DNA of 64,000 nt from Vigna angularis (lineage: Eukaryota > Streptophyta > Magnoliopsida > Fabales > Fabaceae), in assembly GCF_016808095.1 (NCBI RefSeq), contig NC_068977.1, positions 11,158,479-11,222,478 on the forward strand, written 5' to 3'. Positions 57,061 through 64,000 of the stretch are shown here, one piece after another (the stretch's first letter is position 1; the number at the start of each line of letters is the position of its first letter). The translations under genes were made by a program, and so were the position numbers. The notes beneath the pieces were generated by a model that was not told the DNA's origin, made no database searches, and saw nothing but the letters and a program-made list of their open reading frames with translations.

Positions 57061-58639
57061 AGACAAGCGAACATGATCATCGTTTGATGTTATACTTGTT
57101 TTATAGTTTATTAGTTGTAATTGTGAGAACTGTATTCCTCCGTATAAGAGAGGAACAAAACTTAAGAAAATAACTTGGGTTTTACCAAAAGTTACTGTGG
57201 AGGATATAAAAGGCTACACCGATTCCAAAAGCTACATCATGTTCCACTGTCAGTTTTTTCCCATTCTGTGGAGGGCACCCAAAGTACTGAATGGATTAAA
57301 TACGTTTTTGTTTCCCCATTTCTTGATTAATTTTTCTTTCAAATTGAATCCTTAATCAATTAAAATATTTTATTTAAGTATTGTCTACCTTCATTAGTTC
57401 TATTTTCTACAAGTTAATTACTGGTCTTTAGACCTCAACCAATCTATAAAAAATCATCCAAAAATTAAATAATTCATTAGAATTAATTCTTTTTCCTTGA
57501 TTTGAATTTGTTTAGAACTAGCTAGTTTTAAATAATTTATAATTTGGCACTTAAAAAAAAAACTAAAACAGAATTGAAATTAATCATTTAAATATTTGTA
57601 TTATTTATTACTTCATTGCTATATGAAAATATATGAATGAACAGAGAAAGGAAAGAAACGATCTTTCTTGGCTTGAGTTGGGTTGAAGTTTAAGCTTTTT
57701 CACTTACGTTCTTGTATGGGAAGCATAATAGTAGTTTCTGCCAAGTTTGAGTGGAAGGGTCTAAGCTAAGCCCACCACCATTTTGGTGAGAAAAGGTGAT
57801 GAGATCTCAATTAGCCCAAAAAAGGTGTAAACGTGGAACAAAGGAAATGTCATTAGCATCACCGAAGGTAGCAAATAAAGGAGTCTGTTTGATTCTTTGT
57901 GTCATATGTTCTTAGGTTTCTAAGATATGATCAGTTTTGCTTCCAGCTTGCTTAACTTTGAGTTTTGCACAAATTCATCCTAAGAAACCTGTTAACTAGA
58001 GAATTGATACGCGATCTGATCCACAGGACAGTGTTCATGCATTAAGCTACGAATCAAACACCTCGTGCTTGGTTGTTGTCAATTTCTTTTCACCAAAGCA
58101 AATTAAAAGACAACAACAATTAATCAGTAATTGAATGAAACAGTAGCATCATTAGCCTAATATGTGTTATCCATCTTGCTCTATTACGAGGCATGACAAA
58201 TTATGTTCGTCCATTGTAGGTCTGTTTTGTTCTCTGTTTTATTACATTCTTGGTTGAGTTTGTCCTCACTTGATTTAAAGCAAGCATTTCTAGTGAGCCT
58301 TTATCTGTGCTTTTCTTGGTTTTTTAGGTTCTTTCTGTCCAGTATCCTGTCTTTTCTGTTTAGAATAGCTTTCTTTCGTTTTAATCTTTTTCTTGTTTGT
58401 CTTCATCATTCTCTGGTTTTGTATGCCACGTGAGTGCGATGGAGTTGTTCATATTACACTTGAGTTGTCTGCTTAAGAGACTGGACTCAACATAGGAAGC
58501 ATTCTTTGATCTGCATAATATACCACTTGAGTGCTTCTTTCAATCACGAGTGATACACTTTGAGAGGATCTCCATTGCACCTACTTTTACTTGTTTTTGT
58601 TGTTTTTCTTTTATTGTTTAAACGGTTTGTTCTTTTGTG
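57061..58639. other. 3' flank and intergenic DNA
   Basis: The first ~150 bp probably hold the GDSL 3' UTR. The rest is AT-rich, with a T-rich open frame at 58203-58433 that lacks coding character. Confidence 0.45.
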
Positions 58640-59034
58640 TTAGCCTTTCTGATGTCAAGACAATAAGCTATCCGTGATTCCAGTCAGGAAATTATGCAAA
58701 ATTTCTCTTAATCATAATTGTGAAAAAAAAAATATAAATACGAAATAATAATACTCAAAATAGAACTATTGAAGTTATCCTAATAAAGAAAAATTACAAT
58801 TTCACCATTTTCTCTTAACTTATTTTTTTGCCTATGTTTTTTCTCTATTGGAATGAATTACAAAAAAATAAGCAACATGTATTTATAAGTACACACAAGC
58901 AATATTCTTCCTTCACTTTGTTTTCCTATTTTTAAGCTTTCTAAAATATTATTGATTTTCTATCTCTTAAAACCAAGAAGTAAGCATCCTTAATTTTTTC
59001 TCGGAGATGCAATTCTCTTTGTTGAGTTGACCAA
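58640..59034 (-). mobile_element. 3' LTR portion of a minus-strand copia element
   Basis: It lies just beyond the polypurine-like CTTCAAGTGGGAGATT (minus strand, 59043-59058). It contains a minus-strand TATA-like CTTATAAATACATG (complement of about 58877-58890). The outer boundary is uncertain. Confidence 0.5.
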
Positions 59035-59042
59035 TTCTAAAA

Positions 59043-59553
59043 ATCTCCCACTTGAAGATTAATTTCAATCTATCTTCACACCTTTATCATTGCAGCGATT
59101 TTATTGTAGCAAGCCAATTGAAGTTGAGCACAATTTCAGTTTGTCAATGGTTACCACTTTTGTTAACATATTTGCTGGATTCTTACTTTCGAGAATCTTT
59201 CTCAATGTTAGCGCCTCATCTTCAAGCAAAGATCTAATGAAGTGATAACGAACATCAATATGTTTTGTCCTAGAGTGAAATTATGCAAAGCATTGATCTC
59301 TTGGATGAATCCCAACTCTCTTCACAATACCTGAAGCCATAATAATTCTTTACTAGCTTTTGTTACTACTACATACTCAGCTTCTGTAGTGGATAGAGCA
59401 ACAATCTTTTTCACCTGTGACATCCAACTAACATTGTAGTACCAACAGTGAAAATGTAATCATTAGTACTTTTTTGGTGATCTACTTCACCTCCAAAGTT
59501 TGCATCTACGTAACCTTATACTTTAAACTCTCCTTTGCTGAAGTACAAACACT
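59043..59553 (-). pseudogene. Copia RNase H end, cut by CACTA element D
   Basis: On the minus strand the order from 59553 down reads GYVDANFGGEVDHQKST, then TTEAEYVVVTKASKELLWLQ, then RTKHIDVRYHFIRSLLED and KNPANMLTKVVTIDKLKLC, followed by the polypurine tract. This is the C-terminal RNase H of a Ty1-copia polyprotein. It carries frameshifts and stops, for example after WLQVL. The preceding reverse transcriptase should lie on the far side of the CACTA insertion, outside the window. It is a different family from the copia element at 6.5-9.4 kb, judging by the sequence of the shared blocks. Confidence 0.85.
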
Positions 59554-59818
59554 CACTAGTGCAGTTAAAGGAATAAACATCGGTTATTTTTTGCCATAGA
59601 CATCGGTTTGAGAATCGAGGCATATGTAGGTGAGACAAAAAGTCAGGAGGATTTGCCTCAGTTCTCTTTAACCGAAGCAATATCTAGGATTCGACTCGGT
59701 TCTCTTTGAACCGAGGCAATATCAGTTCTTCCAAAATCTGATTCCTTCTAGGAGCCTTCAGATTGGGTATCCTCCGTGAATGTCATCCTCTAGAACCAGA
59801 ACATTATTCACATTCAAG

Positions 59819-59970
59819 CTATTGATAGGGGGTGCCCATCCTAGGGAAGAATGAGATGAGGAGAAAGGGCAGCAGAGGGAAGTGGGTGGCGTCGTCGGTG
59901 CCGCCGGGGGCCATGACGCAGACGTCCCAGACAATCTTCTTCTGATCGGAGACGACCTGGAGGAGTAGAG
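59819..59970 (-). pseudogene. Captured HARBI1/ALP1-like nuclease gene fragment
   Basis: On the minus strand a frame reads LLQVVSDQKKIVWDVCVMAP, then GGTDDATHF, then PLLPFLLISFFPRMGTPYQ and a stop. The first part matches the DDE_Tnp_4 nuclease region of PIF/Harbinger-derived plant genes (ALP1/HARBI1-like), where QVVSDHKK, WDVCVKAPGG and TDDATHF are typical. In those proteins about 45 residues separate DATHF from the PLLPFLL block; here the two are fused, as if an internal segment had been lost. It lies inside CACTA element D with no start codon of its own family. The surrounding GC-rich frames in other registers are shadows. Family identity is from memory of the motifs. Confidence 0.75.
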
Positions 59971-60622
59971 ATTGGAGACAGGAGGACCATGGCGACGGCG
60001 TAGTCGGAGGGTAGGTAGAGATTGTGGAGGGCGATGTGAGCCTCCATGTGCAAACACTGAACGAAAGCCCTAAATCAGAATCGCGCCGCTGCTTGCCTCT
60101 ACCTGCAACCTCAATCAGACCTGTAGAAACCAGATTTAACATTATATAACCATAATGCAGGGATCCAATTCAGAAACCGCGCCTCCAGAAGCAATGCGAA
60201 CTGCATCAACCATAATTGCACAACCATAGCAACTCTCGCCACAGCGGCAACATGCTTTAGGGATTCTGAACTAAGATTTGTGCGAGTTGATTTCTCTGAT
60301 TGCAGGTTAACGATGAAGGCGCGAGGGAGATGGTTGCGCCGTTCTGGTGACGGTGGCGCAATTAAGGGTTTCTGTCGTAGTGTTGCAGGTCCGACGATGG
60401 TGATGGAAAAAGGTTAAAACGCGGTGGTTGGCGCGACGTTGAAGAATGTTACCAATAAGGAGTATTGGTAAATCTTGAAGAAATTTGTTTTGATGATGCT
60501 GCAAGAAGTTTTAGTTGAAGAAGATATTAGAATTAGTTAAAAGCAATTTGTAGAAATTAAATGTAGTAGGAAATTCTTGTAAACTTGCATTTTTAACTGC
60601 AATAATCTATTATGGAATGACA

Positions 60623-60745
60623 ATAATCGATTATCACAGAGTCATACAGGAATAATCGATTATCACATCATATAATCGATTATTACATTTTGAAAACCCT
60701 GTAACGGACTTTAATAATCGATTATCACTTTTGATAATCGATTAT
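60623..60745. promoter_or_regulatory. Cluster of five ATAATCGATTAT palindromes
   Basis: Five exact 12-bp palindromes lie within 123 bp, 56 bp and more upstream of the TATA box. Three further exact copies are at 62882, 62933 and 62953 in the non-coding interior. A related LTR on the other strand has four (24861, 24881, 25701, 25747). The placement suggests binding sites for a host factor; the factor is unknown. Confidence 0.6.
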
Positions 60746-60800
60746 CAGTGGCAGTTGGGAGATGTCTTTTCAGTTTTTTGACCCTGCACGAAACTAGGCT

Positions 60801-60808
60801 TATAAATA
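60801..60808 (+). promoter_or_regulatory. LTR TATA box
   Basis: TATAAATA in the 5' LTR, repeated at 63776-63783 in the 3' LTR. Confidence 0.7.
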
Positions 60809-61378
60809 GAGGTCTTCACAGCTCTTAGAAAGAACTTTTCATTTGAGAGTATTAGAGCTTTGTGCCTAAGGGAAGTTCTCTGTGAGTGAAAAGGATCTAT
60901 GCCATTTTGAGAATATAGTTTGTCTGAGGAAGTTCTCAAAGTGATAGAGTGCTCTTGCCTGGTCTTGTGAATAGGAGAAGCTCGCGTTTTGTGTGTCAAA
61001 GGTCGGAGCGGTTCTCTTCAAGTTGGCTGAGCAGGTTCTTCCGTTCGTTTGTCGAAGGAAGGTGTTTTCTATTCCTTGCTTATTTTGATTATCTGATTGT
61101 AATCTGCAAACCATATTTTTAGTGAAAAAGGTTAATCACTATTTATAGTCATTAACGACTGGACGTAGAATCTTTTGATTCGAACCAGGATAAAAATTCT
61201 GTGTTGATTTTCTTTATCCCTAAACTCTTAGCACATCAACCGTTCGATAAAAGTTCACTAAGAAAATCAATTTTTGAAACCGATTATTTTAACTTGTGTT
61301 GTGATCGTTACACGCTTTCCGCTATCTATATTTTATTCCGCTGCGCAACTCTATAACGGTACCGATTGTTCCAACAAT

Positions 61379-61390
61379 TGGTATCAGAGC
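61379..61390 (+). other. Primer-binding site, initiator tRNA-Met type
   Basis: TGGTATCAGAGC starts two bases after the LTR end and is the standard plant copia/gypsy primer site complementary to the 3' end of initiator methionine tRNA. Confidence 0.93.
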
Positions 61391-61421
61391 TTGCTTTGAT
61401 AGTTTTTCAAATTTTTCGAAA

Positions 61422-62657
61422 ATGGGCGGTCATAACCAAGTTTATGCTGAGAGTGCTTCTATTGATAGACCTCCTTTGTTTACGGGGGAAAATTATGCGT
61501 TTTGGAAAATAAGAATGCAAATATTTTTGGAGTCTATTGACAGGGGTATTTGGGAAGTTGTTATGAATGGACCAATTGTTCCCACTATTTTTGTAAATGA
61601 TATGCAGGTAGAAAAACCATTTTTACAGTGGACTATGGATGAAAATAGAATGGCACAATATGATGTTAGGGCTAGGAACATAATTTTATCTGCACTAACC
61701 CTTGATGATTCTTTCAAAGTTTCTGTTTATGAAAGTGCTCAGGAAATGTGGAAATTTTTAAGAGTCACTCATGATAAAGTCATAGATGTTGTTAAGTTGA
61801 CGTTGTCTGATTCAAGCTCCTCAAGCTCAAACAATTCAAATGAACAAGAAAATCTATGCTTAATGGCCAGAAATGAATCATCTAAAAGCCAACTCTTGAA
61901 GAAAAAGAAGGACAATCAAGGCTCCTCATCAAGCTTTAAATGTTATGGATGTGGTGAAAGAGGCCATATAAAAGTCGTTTGTCCAATTATCAAGAAATTT
62001 CACAAAAAGAAGAAGGTTCACATTGCTTGGGTTGATAATGACTCAAGTAGTTCAAGTGATTCTGTTGAAGAAACAAACTTATGTTTGACAGCTAATGTTG
62101 ATGACACTGCAAGCCAAGTAAGTTGTTCTAATTCTGAATCTAGTGAATTTGATGTACAAAAGGCTTTTCTTGAATTGCTTGATGAATCTGAAAAATTGAA
62201 TGCTGCTCATAAAAATTTGAAAAAGGAATTTAAAGAATTGCGAATTAAATATGAGAAGGCATTAGATGAGGAAGTAAGTTTGAGAAATAAAATTTGCAAC
62301 TTGGAAATGAAAGAGTCTTCAAATGTTGAACATCCTGTTGAATGTCTTTCATGTAAGAGTCATATGCTTGATATTGATATTCTTGAAAATCTTCTTGAAG
62401 TTGCAACTGGAAATAATAATGTTGAAATGCCTATAACTGTTAAAAAGGTTTATAAAAACAAAAGTGTTTTTAAAAGTAAGAACCAAATTAAAAGAACCCG
62501 TAGGGTATGGGTTGAAAAAGGAACTATGTCTTATAGAAACCCAAATGTTGTCACATGCTTTTATTGTATGAAAAAGGGGCACACTTCTAACAAATGTAGA
62601 ATTAAACATTTTGATGTTCCAAATGGAAAATATGCTTGGATTCCTGTTATAAAGTAA
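61422..62657 (+). CDS. Gag protein, 411 aa, copia (SIRE-like), two zinc knuckles
   Basis: This is an intact retrotransposon capsid/nucleocapsid frame starting 31 bp after the primer-binding site. The N-terminus (PPLFTGENYAFWKIRMQIFL) is the DUF4219-type start of copia gag. After VTHDK at about residue 119 the text jumps directly to a Ser/Asn-rich linker, so most of the usual UBN2 capsid region (over 100 residues) appears to be deleted. Zinc knuckle 1 has C174, C177, H182 and C187; knuckle 2 has C379, C382, H387 and C392. A charged helical stretch lies between (about 245-300). The frame stops just after GKYAWIPVIK, where a longer polyprotein would continue toward protease; the codons after the stop still look decayed-coding (SNLKGPK). 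Nucleic-acid binding is plausible, but self-assembly without the UBN2 part is doubtful. Confidence 0.9.
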   Translation: MGGHNQVYAESASIDRPPLFTGENYAFWKIRMQIFLESIDRGIWEVVMNGPIVPTIFVNDMQVEKPFLQWTMDENRMAQYDVRARNIILSALTLDDSFKVSVYESAQEMWKFLRVTHDKVIDVVKLTLSDSSSSSSNNSNEQENLCLMARNESSKSQLLKKKKDNQGSSSSFKCYGCGERGHIKVVCPIIKKFHKKKKVHIAWVDNDSSSSSDSVEETNLCLTANVDDTASQVSCSNSESSEFDVQKAFLELLDESEKLNAAHKNLKKEFKELRIKYEKALDEEVSLRNKICNLEMKESSNVEHPVECLSCKSHMLDIDILENLLEVATGNNNVEMPITVKKVYKNKSVFKSKNQIKRTRRVWVEKGTMSYRNPNVVTCFYCMKKGHTSNKCRIKHFDVPNGKYAWIPVIK

Positions 62658-63409
62658 ATTGTCTCTAACCTCAAAGGACCCAAATGAGATTATGGGGACC
62701 AAAACTCTATTGTTTTGTTTTGCAGGTTAATTTTTCAAAAGGAAAAGAAGACTCTATGGTATCCTGGTATTTTTTAAAAGCTTTGAAATAATTTATGAAT
62801 GTTAGATGTGTCTTAGGTTGAAAATTTGGCCCAAATTTGTGTTTTTCGAAAATTAACGTAAATAATCGATTACCAAGGGTAATAATCGATTATATCGTCC
62901 TCAAAATTTGATTTTGGCAATTTGGCTCGCAAATAATCGATTATTTAAAGTAATAATCGATTATCTTAAGTCACAGCGTAAAAAAAAAAAAAAAAAAACT
63001 TTTAAAATTTTTTTTGAGTCTGTTTTTAAAAGGGGATTATTACATTCAGGGGAAGATATATGAGTTTGTTAGATATCTTGTTTTTATCTCTATTATGGAT
63101 TAATTAATATTGTTTGTACTTCTTAATTAGAGTTGAATTTCTGTTTTTCTTATATTCCATGAGGAATTTTGTTCTTTCATGTTATGAAATTTCAATTTTA
63201 TTTCTGTTTTGAAATGCATCAATTCTTTTGTTGAGGGGGAGAAAAATTTGAGGGGGAGTTTTTCCACTTTTTTACTTTTTGCTTATGATCAAAAAGGGGG
63301 AGAAAACTTCTAATTTTAGTAGTGCAATTATTACTAACATGTTTGTAAGTATGGAATCTGTGCAGGAAATTAGAAATGCTTTTAACAAATTGAATTTTTG
63401 ATCATCATC
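62658..63409. other. Non-coding interior of the gag-only element
   Basis: This replaces the whole pol region. It contains three more ATAATCGATTAT sites, an A tract (about 62980-62998) and repeated GGGGGAGAAAA purine words, which resemble duplicated polypurine tracts (63235-63305). Confidence 0.8.
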
Positions 63410-63423
63410 AAAAAGGGGGAGAT
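63410..63423 (+). other. Polypurine tract
   Basis: AAAAAGGGGGAGAT directly precedes the 3' LTR and is the plus-strand priming site. Confidence 0.9.
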
Positions 63424-64000
63424 TGTTACCAATAAGGAGTATTGGTAAATCTTGAAGAAATTTTTTTTTTAAGCTGCAAGAAGTTTTAGTTGAAGAAGAT
63501 ATTAGAATTAGTTAAAAGCAATTTGTAGAAATTAAATGTAGTAGGAAATTCTTGTAAACTTGCATTTTTAACTGCAATAATCTATTATGGAATGACAATA
63601 ATCGATTATCACAGAGTCATACAGGAATAATCGATTATCACATCATATAATCGATTATTACATTTTGAAAACCCTGTAACGGACTTTAATAATCGATTAT
63701 CACTTTTGATAATCGATTATCAGTGGCAGTTGGGAGATGTCTTTTCAGTTTTTTGACCCTGCACGAAACTAGGCTTATAAATAGAGGTCTTCACAGCTCT
63801 TAGAAAGAACTTTTCATTTGAGAGTATTAGAGCTTTGTGCCTAAGGGAAGTTCTCTGTGAGTGAAAAGGATCTATGCCATTTTGAGAATACAGTTTGTCT
63901 GAGGAAGTTCTCAAAGTGATAGAGTGCTCTTGCCTGGTCTTGTGAATAGGAGAAGCTCGCGTTTTGTGTGTCAAAGGTCGGAGCGGTTCTCTTCAAGTTG
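63424..64000 (+). repeat. 3' LTR, first 577 bp (cut by window end)
   Basis: It is collinear with 60447-61025 with only one substitution and a poly-T block difference two bases shorter. Minus-strand open frames of 84 residues in both LTRs are identical simply because the LTRs are. Confidence 0.95.

Larger units (their letters stand above)
60447..61376 (+). repeat. 5' LTR, 930 bp
   Basis: It runs from TGTTACCAATAAGG to TTGTTCCAACA. It carries five exact ATAATCGATTAT palindromes (60623, 60652, 60672, 60714 and 60734) and one variant at 60602, then a TATAAATA box at 60801. The promoter and transcription start are therefore inside it. Confidence 0.95.
59554..64000. mobile_element. CACTA element D (left part), split by a retrotransposon
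   Basis: It starts CACTAGTGCAGTTAAAGG with ACT before it as the probable 3-bp target. Subterminal CATCGGTT, CCTCAGTTC, AACCGAGGC and CTCGGTTCTC motifs place it in the same family as elements B and C. A GC-rich captured core follows (about 59750-60440). At 60447 a gag-only retrotransposon interrupts it. The right end must lie beyond position 64000, so neither the length nor the right duplication can be checked. Confidence 0.82.
60447..64000 (+). mobile_element. Young gag-only LTR retrotransposon (TR-GAG type), truncated by window
   Basis: Order: 5' LTR 60447-61376, primer-binding site 61379-61390, gag 61422-62657, about 750 bp of non-coding sequence, polypurine tract about 63410-63423, 3' LTR from 63424. 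If the LTRs are equally long it ends near 64350. There is no protease, integrase, reverse transcriptase or RNase H, so it must use proteins of a helper, probably a SIRE-like copia element judging from gag. Over the visible 577 bp the LTRs differ by one substitution (T60916, C63891) and a small poly-T block (60484-60497), which indicates recent insertion. The sequence just left is AAGAA; its duplicate would be outside the window. Confidence 0.93.

Noticed and set aside
58203..58433. 76-residue hydrophobic frame downstream of the GDSL gene
   Set aside because: It is also T-rich and lacks motifs or gene context.
60745..63974. Two identical 84-residue minus-strand frames
   Set aside because: They are antisense to the duplicated LTR, and identity follows from LTR identity, not from gene duplication.

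Overview
The window is plant nuclear DNA. It is very AT-rich, has long (AT)n runs, a GT-AG spliced gene and dense layers of plant transposable elements. The repeat types (a short LTR with a GTCCCACATCG motif, SIRE-like copia LTRs, CCGAGGC-type CACTA elements) suggest a dicot, probably a phaseoloid legume such as Vigna or Phaseolus. That placement is inference from family resemblance, not a database match.

Only one host gene is clearly intact: a five-exon GDSL esterase/lipase at 55360-57060 (+), which encodes 371 residues with a signal peptide and all catalytic blocks. A GC-rich single-exon frame at 33699-34097 (-) is a weaker candidate gene. Almost everything else that can be identified is mobile DNA or its remains.

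Layout. 1.1-2.1 kb: a small CACTA element. 4.6-10.0 kb: a dead copia element whose integrase is split by a 1.9-kb solo LTR with a CCAAG target duplication. 10-16 kb: AT-rich DNA. 16.3-17.6 kb: a CACTA element carrying a WD40 (AIP1-like) fragment. 19.7-26 kb: LTR remnants and a complete but inactive hAT element with an exact 8-bp duplication. 28.6-30 kb: a SIRE-like LTR. 30.6-32.2 kb: a dispersed repeat with a hAT-type MITE in it. 34.2 kb: a Mutator-like foldback MITE beside the candidate gene. 35-37 kb: CACTA and gypsy remnants. 37.3-39.5 kb: a second copy of the large solo LTR. 40.1 kb: a 119-bp TRIM-like solo LTR. 42.7-44.5 kb: a 216-bp tandem duplication split by a CACTA element carrying an NDR1/HIN1-like gene fragment. 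46.7 kb: a second foldback MITE. 47.9-52 kb: a broken Ty3-gypsy element. 55.4-57.1 kb: the GDSL gene. 58.6-64 kb: a three-level nest, in which a minus-strand copia element is cut by a CACTA element carrying a HARBI1/ALP1-like fragment, itself cut by a young gag-only retrotransposon that runs off the window.

The most interesting theme is a CACTA family with CCTCGG/CCGAGG subterminal repeats. Three members within 45 kb each carry a different GC-rich host-gene fragment (Pack-CACTA behaviour). The second is the gag-only retrotransposon, whose LTRs are nearly identical and hold clusters of the palindrome ATAATCGATTAT. I found no evidence of CRISPR arrays, operons or rRNA genes.
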